DNA from: JACDAS01 sp046262415
Lineage (GTDB): Bacteria; Actinomycetota; Thermoleophilia; Gaiellales; Gaiellaceae
Assembly: GCA_046262415.1 (NCBI GenBank)
Contig: JBHEMU010000081.1
Coordinates: 1-14,319 of the forward strand
Reading direction: 5' to 3'
DNA: 14,319 nt
Positions 1 to 7,040 of the stretch are shown piece by piece. A program made the translations under genes and the position numbers. The notes under the pieces were generated by a model. That model had not been told where the DNA came from, did no database searches, and worked only from the letters and a program-made list of their open reading frames with translations. The stretch's first letter is position 1; each line of letters starts with the position of its first letter.

Positions 1-110
1 CGAAGCGAATACCCTTCCTCCGCGCACGTCGTTTCTGCCCTCCTTCGGGAGCCAGCCTCGAACAGCCGGAACCCTATGGAGCAGAGCGGCGTGCGCCTCA
101 CTTCCAGCGC

Positions 111-323
111 TCAGCGACCCACGGAAACCTCAGGAGCGCCGGCTTTAAGCCCCTCGACGGTCACACCCGCGCGAGGCGCTGGTGAGCGTGCCGCGACATG
201 GGCATACTGCATAGGGGTACCGTCGAGATCGGTGCGCGGGCTACTTTGCCCGCGGGTGGCAACCGCGAGCACGGCGACAAGGGCGGCTCCCGCCACGAGC
301 ACGGATCCATTGCGTGTGGTCAT
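111..323 (-). CDS. possible small exported or membrane-anchored protein (70 aa, doubtful)
   Basis: I do not recognise this ORF. Its N-terminus has a short polar stretch followed by a hydrophobic Ala/Val/Leu segment at about residues 8-22, like a signal peptide or a single membrane anchor. The remaining roughly 45 residues are polar and have no motif I know. It begins with ATG directly after an in-frame TAA and lies in the same frame as the upstream LysM gene, 72 bp beyond that gene's TAG stop, so it could be the second gene of the same SOS transcript. Third codon positions are less GC-rich than in the neighbouring genes, which argues against a conserved gene. I see nothing else in bases 1-110. 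Confidence 0.3.
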   Translation of the reverse strand: MTTRNGSVLVAGAALVAVLAVATRGQSSPRTDLDGTPMQYAHVAARSPAPRAGVTVEGLKAGAPEVSVGR

Positions 324-395
324 TTACTGCGCCACCGGTACGTCGGAAAGCTGCCATACGTGGACTCCAATTGCCTGCCACGGGTAGTCCGGAAG

Positions 396-635
396 CTACG
401 GCAGGACGAGACGCTGGCCGGGCACGATCATTGCCCCGTCGAGGCGATTGCGCTGCCGGAGGCGCCACACGGCCTCGCGCGGGTCGCCGGCATAGCGCGA
501 CGAGGCGATCGACCAGAGCGTGTCGTACGGCTTGACGACGTAGACCCGCTCGGGGCCCCGGCTGTCGGACTGGCGGGCGGCGACAGCGAAGACGACGAGG
601 GCGATCAGGACGAAGCCGATGAGCTTTCCGAACAT
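396..635 (-). CDS. SOS-controlled LysM membrane protein, YneA/ChiZ-like cell-division inhibitor
   Basis: This 79-residue protein has one membrane helix at about residues 5-20 and then a LysM peptidoglycan-binding domain at about residues 31-79, recognisable from YVVKPYDTLWSIA, the Arg/Asn-rich middle and the final PGQRLVLP. The same build, a short N-terminal anchor plus C-terminal LysM, is known from Bacillus YneA and is related to mycobacterial Rv2719c/ChiZ. Those proteins are made in the SOS response and delay septation while DNA is repaired. The assignment is strengthened by two perfect LexA boxes and a good promoter directly upstream. The ATG at 635 lies inside the nearer LexA box and only a few bases past the predicted transcription start, so the mRNA is probably leaderless. 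The gene lies 34 bp after the phosphodiesterase stop but has its own promoter. No lexA gene is visible in the window. Confidence 0.8.
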   Translation of the reverse strand: MFGKLIGFVLIALVVFAVAARQSDSRGPERVYVVKPYDTLWSIASSRYAGDPREAVWRLRQRNRLDGAMIVPGQRLVLP

Positions 636-642
636 GTGTTCG
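629..642 (-). promoter_or_regulatory. LexA operator 1 (SOS box) over the start codon
   Basis: The plus strand reads CGAACATGTGTTCG, matching the CGAAC-N4-GTTCG core of Gram-positive and actinobacterial LexA boxes without mismatch. It covers the predicted transcription start and the ATG (633-635) of the LysM gene. Confidence 0.88.
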
Positions 643-644
643 CC

Positions 645-673
645 ACCCTAGCGAACACATGTTCGCGTGTCAA
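645..673 (-). promoter_or_regulatory. promoter of the LysM SOS gene (TTGACA-17-TAGGGT)
   Basis: Read on the minus strand, a consensus -35 TTGACA (673-668) is followed after exactly 17 bases by TAGGGT (650-645), which keeps the key T, A and final T of a -10 box. The predicted start is near 638, about 3 bases before the ATG. The -35 overlaps the TGA stop of the phosphodiesterase gene. Confidence 0.75.
652..665 (-). promoter_or_regulatory. LexA operator 2 (SOS box) in the promoter spacer
   Basis: The plus strand reads CGAACACATGTTCG, the exact reverse complement of operator 1. The spacing is 23 bp start to start, about two helical turns. It lies between the -35 and -10 hexamers, so bound LexA would exclude RNA polymerase. 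Confidence 0.88.
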
Positions 674-1155
674 GGGAGCGGGTGGAGCCGTGGCCGCAGC
701 CCCTCGGCGTCGACCTCCGCGAGGAGCATCGAGCGGAACGGCGCCCGCCGGCGCTCCGTCGGACTGCCCGGGTTGAGGATCCAGACGCCGTCGTGACTCT
801 CCACCTGCGGCACGTGCGTGTGCCCGCACACGACCGCGTCGCAGCCCGGGAAGAGCGCGGCGAGGCGCGCCGGCCGCCCGGCGAGCGGCCCCGGGTCGTG
901 GACCATCCCGAGCCGCACGCCGCCGGTCTCCACCACCCGCCGTTCCGGCAGCGCGGCCCGGAGCTCGGGCTCGTCCATGTTGCCGCGGACGGCCTCGACC
1001 GGCGCCAGCTTCCGCAGCTCTTCGAGCACGGCGGCCGCGACCACGTCGCCGGCGTGAAGGATCAGGTCGGCGTCCCCGAGGAGCCGCAGGCACTCCTGCG
1101 GCAGCGCTCGCGATCCTCGAGGCAGATGCGTGTCCGAGATGACGGCGAGCTTCAG
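670..1155 (-). CDS. YfcE/MJ0936-like calcineurin-type phosphodiesterase, CTG start
   Basis: A small metallophosphoesterase of the YfcE/MJ0936 family, which hydrolyses phosphodiesters with two bound metal ions; the physiological substrate is not known here. The metal-ligand motifs appear in order: SDTH (D8, H10), GD (D37), GNMD (N59, D61) and GHTH (H112, H114), and the 161 residues fit the family. An ATG/GTG-only search would start at GTG 1044 and lose SDTH and GD, so that start must be wrong. No ATG, GTG or TTG restores the N-terminus. The only suitable codon is CTG at 1155-1153, overlapping the TGA of the upstream aminopeptidase gene as CTGA and giving a protein that begins (M)KLAVISDTH. It is the last gene of the operon. 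The family call is firm; the CTG start is inference. Confidence 0.82.
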   Translation of the reverse strand: MKLAVISDTHLPRGSRALPQECLRLLGDADLILHAGDVVAAAVLEELRKLAPVEAVRGNMDEPELRAALPERRVVETGGVRLGMVHDPGPLAGRPARLAALFPGCDAVVCGHTHVPQVESHDGVWILNPGSPTERRRAPFRSMLLAEVDAEGLRPRLHPLP

Positions 1156-2300
1156 CCGAGCACCGACTCGATGAAGCGCCCGTCGCGGTAGACGAGCTCG
1201 CCGTCGGCGAAGACCTCGCCGCCCCGGCGCAGGTCGCAGATCATGTCCCAGTGCAGTCCGGAGCGGTTCTCCCCGCCGGTCTCGGGGTACGTCTGGCCGA
1301 GCGCGAGGTGCGCGGTGCCGCCGATCTTCTCGTCGAAGAGGATGTTGCGCGTGAAGATCGAGATGCCGTCGTTCAGGCCGAAGGCGAACTCGCCCGCCCG
1401 CCTCGCCCCCTCGTCCATCGCGAGCATCTCGCGGAGGAAGTCCTCACCGCGGCGCGCGGTCGCCTCGACCACCTCGCCGCCCTCGAAGCGCAGGCGGACG
1501 TCCTCGACCTCGCGGCGCTGGAACACCGCGGGGTAGGTGAAGGCGATCGTGCCTTCCAGGCTCGTCTCGACCGGCCCCGTGTAGACCTCTCCGTCCGGGA
1601 AGTTCTCGCGACCGCTCGAGGCGACCCACGAGCGGCCCTCGGTGACGAGACGCAGGTCGGTCCCCTCCGCGAGGACGCGCAGCTCCCTGCGTCCGCCGAG
1701 GAAGTCCGCCACGCGCTGCAGCCGCCCCCCGAACTCGCGCCAGCGCTCTGCCGGGTGGTCGTCGTCGAGCAGGGCGGCGCGGTAGACGAAGTCGCGGTAG
1801 TCGTCGAGCGACATGCCCGCGTCCTGAGCGGCGGCGTGGGTGGGGAAGGCGGTCAGCACCCACCGCACGTCCCCTGCTGCGGCCCGGTCGAGGAAGCGGG
1901 CCCGCATCTCGTCCTGGGCCCGTGCCACGATCGCCTGCCGGGCGGGGTCGACCGCCGAGAGGCTCTTCGTGTTCCAGTCGGCGAGGATCGAGATCAGCAC
2001 GTCCGACTGCTCGAGCTCCCACCGGCGCACCGGGTTGAGCCAGCCGAGCTGCTCCTCGGAGCCGCTCGTGAGCAGCGTCTCGCTCTGGCCGTCGAGGCCG
2101 ATCCTCACGAGTGCGTGGCCCCCGGCGTCGAGAATCGCCGCGTAGACCTCGCGAACGAGCGGGCCGGCGAGCGAGGGTGCCGAGACGACGACGACGTCGT
2201 CCGGCCGGACCGCGGTCGAGTAGTCGACCAGGACTTCCGCCAGCCGCTCCAGCGGCCGCTCGATCGGCACGACTGGGACCGCCGGCGAGAGCGAGGTCAC
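1152..2300 (-). CDS. M29-family aminopeptidase (AmpS/AmpT type), second copy
   Basis: A cytoplasmic two-metal aminopeptidase of 382 residues that removes N-terminal residues from peptides. The expected ligands are E238 (DGEVYTGP), E304 (GEFAFGLN), H331 (HLALG), H350 and D352 (HWD), with the catalytic Tyr at Y338 (TYPE), seven residues after H331 as in Thermus AmpT and Staphylococcus AmpS. The family lacks the HExxH motif. I place the start at GTG 2300, overlapping the previous gene's stop as GTGA; the upstream ATG at 2363 would add 21 Arg-rich residues inside the neighbour and have no family counterpart. The gene is a diverged paralog of the copy upstream and overlaps the phosphodiesterase downstream by 4 bp. 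Confidence 0.9.
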   Translation of the reverse strand: MTSLSPAVPVVPIERPLERLAEVLVDYSTAVRPDDVVVVSAPSLAGPLVREVYAAILDAGGHALVRIGLDGQSETLLTSGSEEQLGWLNPVRRWELEQSDVLISILADWNTKSLSAVDPARQAIVARAQDEMRARFLDRAAAGDVRWVLTAFPTHAAAQDAGMSLDDYRDFVYRAALLDDDHPAERWREFGGRLQRVADFLGGRRELRVLAEGTDLRLVTEGRSWVASSGRENFPDGEVYTGPVETSLEGTIAFTYPAVFQRREVEDVRLRFEGGEVVEATARRGEDFLREMLAMDEGARRAGEFAFGLNDGISIFTRNILFDEKIGGTAHLALGQTYPETGGENRSGLHWDMICDLRRGGEVFADGELVYRDGRFIESVLG

Positions 2301-3439
2301 GTGCGCGCCACGATCGTCTCCGGCACGGGCTCGGCGGCGTTGACGAAGCTCCCGGCGCGCCACACGAGCTCGCCGTCCGCATAGACCTCGCCCTCGGCAC
2401 GGAGGTCGCAGATCAGGTCCCAGTGCAGCCCGGAGCGGTTCCTGCCGCCCGCCTCCGGGAACCCCGCCCCGAGCGCGACGTGAATCGTGCCGCCGATCTT
2501 CTCGTCGAAGAGGATGTTGCGGGTGAAGCGGTCGATCTCGTAGTTGAGGCCGAACGCGGCCTCTCCGAGCACCGCCGCCTCGTCGTCCATGGCCAGGAGC
2601 GCCTTCAGGTAGTCCTCGCCGATCGAGGCCTCGCTCGACACGACGCGCCCGGCCTCGAAGCGCAGCCGCACGTCCTGCACCTCGCGGCCGTTGAAGATGG
2701 CCGGGAACGTGAAGCGAATCTCCCCCTCGGTGGCCCCCTCGACCGGGCTGGTGAAGATCTCGCCGTCGGGCAGATTGGTCTTCCCGTCCGCGACGAGCCA
2801 GCGCCGGCCCTCGACGCCGAGGGTGAGGTCGGTGTCGGGCCCGACGATGCGCAGCTCGCGGACGTCGGCGAGCGCATCCGCGCGGGCCTGCAGCTCCGCC
2901 GAGACGCCGGACCAGTGCGCGACCGGGTCCTCACCGTCCCGGACGTGGCACGCGCCGTAGACGAAGTCCTCGTAGTCGGCGAGCGACATCTCGGCATCCT
3001 GCGCGTGCGCGTGCGTGGGGTGCAGCGTGCCGCACCACCGGGCCTCGCCGGCCCCGATGCGGTCCCAGTAGCGGTTGCTCAGCTCTCTCCGCGCGGCGAG
3101 GTGCCGCTGCTGGCGATCCGGGTCGACGAGCGAGAAGGAGCGCGTGTTCAGCTCCGACCACACGGTGACCATCGCGTCGACGAGCTCGATCTCGTCCCAC
3201 TCCAGGGGCGCGACGTAGGTCAGCTGCTCCGCGCTGCCGCGCTTGACGAGGAGCTCCGAGAGCCCCTCGAGCGTGACGTTGGTGTAGGCGAGCGCCCCGG
3301 CCGAGAGGGCCGCCTCGTACAGGGCCAGGACGAGCGGGGCGCCGCTGTCCGACCCGTCGATCCGGACGATCTGCCCCGGGCGGAGATCGAGGGAGTACCC
3401 GACGATCAGCTCGGCGAGACGCTCGCGCGGATGCCTCAT
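2297..3439 (-). CDS. M29-family aminopeptidase, first copy, catalytic Tyr replaced by Phe
   Basis: A 380-residue M29 protein with all five metal-ligand positions: E227 (DGEIFTSP), E293 (GEAAFGLN), H320 (HVALG), H339 and D341 (HWD). The spacing is collinear with the second copy. At the position of the conserved active-site Tyr, seven residues after H320, it has F327 (codon TTC, context GAGFPEAGG). It may therefore be a weak or altered peptidase, or one half of a heterodimer with its neighbour; M29 enzymes are known to form dimers. It starts at ATG 3439, 36 bp after the hydrolase-like gene's stop, with no clear Shine-Dalgarno. Its stop overlaps the second copy's start (GTGA), so translation is probably coupled. 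The family call is secure; the effect of the substitution is inference. Confidence 0.9.
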   Translation of the reverse strand: MRHPRERLAELIVGYSLDLRPGQIVRIDGSDSGAPLVLALYEAALSAGALAYTNVTLEGLSELLVKRGSAEQLTYVAPLEWDEIELVDAMVTVWSELNTRSFSLVDPDRQQRHLAARRELSNRYWDRIGAGEARWCGTLHPTHAHAQDAEMSLADYEDFVYGACHVRDGEDPVAHWSGVSAELQARADALADVRELRIVGPDTDLTLGVEGRRWLVADGKTNLPDGEIFTSPVEGATEGEIRFTFPAIFNGREVQDVRLRFEAGRVVSSEASIGEDYLKALLAMDDEAAVLGEAAFGLNYEIDRFTRNILFDEKIGGTIHVALGAGFPEAGGRNRSGLHWDLICDLRAEGEVYADGELVWRAGSFVNAAEPVPETIVART

Positions 3440-3475
3440 GGCGCTGTGTCTATCAGAGGCCGAAGCGTAGGGCTC

Positions 3476-4978
3476 CTACTCCACCCGGAAGGAATCGGTG
3501 ACGACGAGCTTCGTGCGGGCCGGGTTGAGCGCGGCCCGGAAGAGCGTCGCCGCGACGTACGTCCCCGGGGCGAGCCGGGCTGTGCCGAGCGGCAGCGACG
3601 CCCGGCTGTGCGCGCGCAGCAGCAGCCGGTGCGTCGCTCCCCCGGGCCGGCCCGAGAGCGCGCGCGCGATCGCCGCGCGGGTCGTGCCCGCCCGGAACAC
3701 GCGCGCCGAGACCTGTGCCTCCTCCCCGGCGGTCAGACGCACCCGTGGCCCGGCGAGGGTAGCCCCGGCGCCGATCACCGTCTCGGCGTGCCGCCACCTG
3801 TGCAGAGGGCGACGGCAGCCCTCGGCGATCGCCGCCCGGACCGCGTCGAACGCCGGTCGCTTCGTCCAGTCCGCCCGGAGGAGCCCGCTCTGGAAACGGT
3901 CGAGGTCGGAATCGTCGACGAGGTGGAACAGGAAGAAGTCCGAGACGGACGGCTCGCACGCCACCGTCCGCACGACCTCGGCGTACATCCGGGCCTGCGT
4001 CTGCTCGTCGACGGGCTTGACGTTCTCGACCCCCGTGTACATCTTGCTGACGCTCGAGATGATCACCGACTGCCGGCCGTACTCGTCGAGCACGAACCGG
4101 AGTGGCTTCCTGCCGGGCTTCCCGGTCTCCGCGAACACGGGTTGCCCTGTTCCGTGGAAGCCGTCCCAGATCGCCTGCTTGATCCGGTCGAGGTTCCGCA
4201 GCCCGGCGTTGGGCCACCCGTAGCCGCGCACGAGCGCATCGGCGTTCCCCTGCGGATACGGATGGAAGCCGAGGGCGTCCATGATCGGCTTCTTCCGCCC
4301 GCTCCTCCGGTACTCGACCGCCATGTCGGCGATGAAGCGGACCGGCGAGCGGGAGATGTTGTTGAGCGCCAGCGGGCGGTCGTTCCCGCGCGGCGAGAGG
4401 CCCAGGCCGACGACCGTGATCGAGGGGTTCACCGCCTTGAGAGCGTCGTATGCCGCCGCCAGCACCCGTTCGTAGCGCGCGCCCGCGACAGCTCTGTGGC
4501 CGCCGCGGCCGTCGCGGACGAATTGCGGCTGCCAGAAGCGCGGCTGGTTCGGCTCGTTGCCGACGATGAAGGTCTTCACCTGCGGATAGGTCTGCGCCAC
4601 GATCTGGAGGTACTGGGCGAAGAGCCGGGTCCGGGCAGCAAAGTCCACCGAGAACGCCTTCGGCTGGGCCGGATAGACGCTGAGGACGACGTCGACGCCG
4701 CGCAGCGCCGCGACCGGCATGGAGCGGTCGAGGAAGTCGCGCTCGCGGATCGCCAGGCCGTTGGTGCCGTCGGTCGGGTCCCAGAAGACCGTGATCCGGT
4801 TCGCCTGCAGGCCCGCCTCGTGCAGGACGGTGAAGAAGTTGCCGCCGCCGTCGTCGGCGTACTTGCCGCCGTCGTCGGCGACGCCGAAACGGGGCACCGC
4901 GCCCGCGGCCGCGCAGACCGCCAGCGCGGCCAGGACGGCGACGAGCGCCGCGGCGAGTTGTCGGCTCCTCTGCCTCAA
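3476..4978 (-). CDS. secreted TIM-barrel glycoside hydrolase-like protein
   Basis: With a TTG start overlapping the upstream stop as TTGA, the protein has 500 residues. It opens with a signal peptide: RQRSRQ, then a hydrophobic run at about 8-25 and a probable cleavage site after AAAGA. The long M-start ORF reaching 5488 merely runs over the neighbouring gene and would bury this signal. Residues 30-390 resemble a clan GH-A barrel: IVGNEPNQ supplies a likely acid/base E142, FHPYPQG sits in a loop, and VLDEYG supplies a likely nucleophile E299. Residues about 405-500 look like a small beta-rich C-terminal domain. I cannot name the GH family (GH39-like or GH5-like) or the substrate. It is the only exported member of an otherwise cytoplasmic set, so its place in the operon is puzzling. 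Confidence 0.78.
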   Translation of the reverse strand: MRQRSRQLAAALVAVLAALAVCAAAGAVPRFGVADDGGKYADDGGGNFFTVLHEAGLQANRITVFWDPTDGTNGLAIRERDFLDRSMPVAALRGVDVVLSVYPAQPKAFSVDFAARTRLFAQYLQIVAQTYPQVKTFIVGNEPNQPRFWQPQFVRDGRGGHRAVAGARYERVLAAAYDALKAVNPSITVVGLGLSPRGNDRPLALNNISRSPVRFIADMAVEYRRSGRKKPIMDALGFHPYPQGNADALVRGYGWPNAGLRNLDRIKQAIWDGFHGTGQPVFAETGKPGRKPLRFVLDEYGRQSVIISSVSKMYTGVENVKPVDEQTQARMYAEVVRTVACEPSVSDFFLFHLVDDSDLDRFQSGLLRADWTKRPAFDAVRAAIAEGCRRPLHRWRHAETVIGAGATLAGPRVRLTAGEEAQVSARVFRAGTTRAAIARALSGRPGGATHRLLLRAHSRASLPLGTARLAPGTYVAATLFRAALNPARTKLVVTDSFRVE

Positions 4979-6054
4979 GGTGGAAGCGCGCCGCTCAGAG
5001 GCGCGAGGCTCGATCCTAGCGCGGCCGTCTCGCCCAGGCAGGCGAGGACCGCGTCGACCAGCGACCCGGCGCCGTCGCGCACGGGGTCGGCGGCCGGCAG
5101 CCCGGTGGCGGCGGCGGCCTCGGCGACCGCCGTCCGGGCTCGTCTCTCGTCCAGCCCGCTCGTGTTGACCGCGACCGCCGCGACGCGCGCCCGCCGCCGC
5201 GGGAGCGAGGCGCGCTCGTGCAGCTCGACGAGCTCGCGCAGGCCCGGCAGCGGGTGACCCGGGTAGCCCTCGACCTCCGTCGCCTCGGCCTTGTGGCAGA
5301 GGACGAGCGCGTGCGGGACGCCGCCGTGGAGGAGACCCAGCGTGACCCCCGAGTACGCCGGGTGGACGAGCGAGCCCTGGCCCTCGAGCCAGAGCAGGCG
5401 ACCGCCGCGCTCGACCCCCTCCACGAGCAGCCGCTCGGTGGCACCGGCGAGGAAGTCCGAGACGACGGCGTCGACCGCGATGCCCCACCCCGCGATCGCG
5501 ATCCCGGTCTGGCCGGTCGGCACGAACACCGACGCCAGCCCGCGCCGCCGCGCCTCGAGGTCGAGCTCGAGCGCCACGGTCATCTTCCCGATCGCGCAGT
5601 CGGAGCCGACGGTGAGGACGATCGCGGCGTCGAGCTCGAGATTCTCGCCCGTGGGCACGCTCAGGTGCTCGGGCGGCCTGCGCAGGTCGCGCAGCTCGAC
5701 GCCGTGGCGGCTGGCCAGGTCGACCAGCTCCGCGTCGTCGGAGATGAACTCGTGCAGCCCGTTCTCGAGGTCGAGGCCCGCGGCGATGCAGCTCCGGAGC
5801 AACTCGCGCCAGGCCGGGGGGAAGCGCCCGCCCTGGGTGGCGACGCCGACGAGCGCGGTCCTCGGGCCGAGGGGAAGCGCCTCTTCGACCGACCCGACCA
5901 CCGGCAGGCCCGCGGTCGTCTCGCCCGCCCGCTCGGAATCCAGGACCGCGACGACGTCGTCGCGGCGGTAGCGCAGCACGCCGTGCGCCGTCTTGCCGTA
6001 GTGCGGGTCGGCCGACTTGCCTTCAGCGAGGATCAGGTACCGCTTGTCTGACAC
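4975..6054 (-). CDS. dgcN: DUF1611 P-loop protein, DgcN-like (putative D-glutamate N-acetyltransferase)
   Basis: A 359-residue DUF1611 protein. The N-terminal half (about 1-140) is Rossmann-like. The C-terminal half carries a P-loop, GSDCAIGKMT (150-159), followed by VPTGQTG, LEGQGS (224-229) and HPAYSG, all typical of the family. A marine-bacterial homologue, DgcN, has been reported to N-acetylate D-glutamate before racemisation by DgcA, an enolase-superfamily enzyme. The gene directly upstream here is from that superfamily, so the pair is conserved. I chose GTG 6054 (VSDKRYLILAEGK), giving a 32-bp overlap with the epimerase gene; ATG 6102 would add 16 unsupported residues. The stop overlaps the next TTG start by 4 bp. 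Family assignment is strong; the acetyltransferase role is transferred from homologues. Confidence 0.8.
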   Translation of the reverse strand: MSDKRYLILAEGKSADPHYGKTAHGVLRYRRDDVVAVLDSERAGETTAGLPVVGSVEEALPLGPRTALVGVATQGGRFPPAWRELLRSCIAAGLDLENGLHEFISDDAELVDLASRHGVELRDLRRPPEHLSVPTGENLELDAAIVLTVGSDCAIGKMTVALELDLEARRRGLASVFVPTGQTGIAIAGWGIAVDAVVSDFLAGATERLLVEGVERGGRLLWLEGQGSLVHPAYSGVTLGLLHGGVPHALVLCHKAEATEVEGYPGHPLPGLRELVELHERASLPRRRARVAAVAVNTSGLDERRARTAVAEAAAATGLPAADPVRDGAGSLVDAVLACLGETAALGSSLAPLSGALPP

Positions 6055-7036
6055 CGAGTCCGGGCGAGTGTGACGGAAGCTGGACGCCGTCGACGAGCTC
6101 AATCCCCGGCCACGGGTCCTCCGCGAGCAGGAGGTTGCCGTCCAGGTCGACGTGATCGCACAGACTGGCCACCTGGCAGCCCGCGGCGATGCCGAGACCC
6201 GACTCGATCATGCAGCCGAGCATCACCCCGAGCCCGAGCGCCCGCGCCGCGTGGATCATCCGGACCGCCTCCGCGATACCGCCGGACTTGGCGAGCTTGA
6301 TCGTGATCCCGTGCGCGATCTCGGCGCAGGGCGCCACGTCGGCGAGCGTGTGGCAGTCCTCGTCGACGTAGACCGGGATCGGCGAGCGCCGCTTGACCTC
6401 CGCGCCGGCGGGGTCTCCCTGGCGCAGCGGCTGCTCGCAGTACTGCACGCCGAGCGCGGCCAGCTCGGACAGGGCCTCGAAAGCCTCGTCCGCGGACCAG
6501 TACTCGTTCACGTCGACCTGGAGTGGCAGCTCCGTGACGCCGCGGACGGCGCGGACCCGGTCGAGGTCGAGGCCGTCACGGCCGCCGAGCTTGAGCTTGA
6601 GGCGGCGGAAGCGGCCGGCGACCCCCTCAGCCCGCCGGGCCATGTCGTCCGGGTCGCCGAGCCAGACCGTCCAGGAGGTGGGCGGGCCGGCGCGCTCGAG
6701 GCCGAGCAGCCGCCAGACCGGCACGCCCGCGAGCTTGCCGCGCAGGTCGTGGAGCGCGGCGTCGAGGGCGGACCTGGCGGCCTGCTCGCCGGGGCCCTTC
6801 GGCACCCGCAGGGGCGCCCAGGGATCGTCACCGAGATGGCCGGCCGCCTCCTCGACGAACGCGAGCGCCGACTCGGCCGACTCCCCGTAGCGGGCGATCG
6901 GCGCCGCCTCGCCGTACCCCTCGTGCTCCGCATGCCCGAGCCGGACCTGGACGACGTCGGCGGTGTCCTGCGACTCGCGCGCGATCACGAAGGTCTCGGC
7001 CAGGCGGAGGGTCGCGATCCGGGCCTCGACGTGCAC
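6023..7036 (-). CDS. dgcA: enolase-superfamily dipeptide epimerase / DgcA-like racemase
   Basis: A 337-residue member of the muconate-lactonising subgroup of the enolase superfamily. It shows the KxK catalytic pair in KLKLGG (K147, K149), metal ligands D175 (VDVN), E201 (EQPL) and D225 (VDED), and the opposing catalytic lysine segment KLAKSGG (247-253). Near the C-terminus are MIESGLG and DLDGNLLLAEDP; D297 and D299 form the DxD that in L-Ala-D/L-Glu epimerase holds the dipeptide amino group. The substrate could thus be L-Ala-Glu from cell-wall turnover, or N-acetyl-glutamate if it works with the DgcN-like partner. It starts at GTG 7036 with TAGTCT six bases upstream and no Shine-Dalgarno, so it is probably leaderless. 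It is the first gene of the leftward operon. Confidence 0.85.
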   Translation of the reverse strand: MHVEARIATLRLAETFVIARESQDTADVVQVRLGHAEHEGYGEAAPIARYGESAESALAFVEEAAGHLGDDPWAPLRVPKGPGEQAARSALDAALHDLRGKLAGVPVWRLLGLERAGPPTSWTVWLGDPDDMARRAEGVAGRFRRLKLKLGGRDGLDLDRVRAVRGVTELPLQVDVNEYWSADEAFEALSELAALGVQYCEQPLRQGDPAGAEVKRRSPIPVYVDEDCHTLADVAPCAEIAHGITIKLAKSGGIAEAVRMIHAARALGLGVMLGCMIESGLGIAAGCQVASLCDHVDLDGNLLLAEDPWPGIELVDGVQLPSHSPGLGVRQAVPDPR

Positions 7037-7040
7037 GCGG

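Noticed and set aside
37..50. CTCC-TTCG-GGAG mini-hairpin near the left edge
   Set aside because: The stem is only 4 bp with no T-tract and no gene in view to which it could be assigned.
2111..5257. 1048-codon open frame on the plus strand
   Set aside because: It lies antisense to well-supported M29 and hydrolase-like genes. Its composition is repetitive Arg/Glu/Asp/Val, as expected opposite GC-biased codons, and no domain is recognisable.
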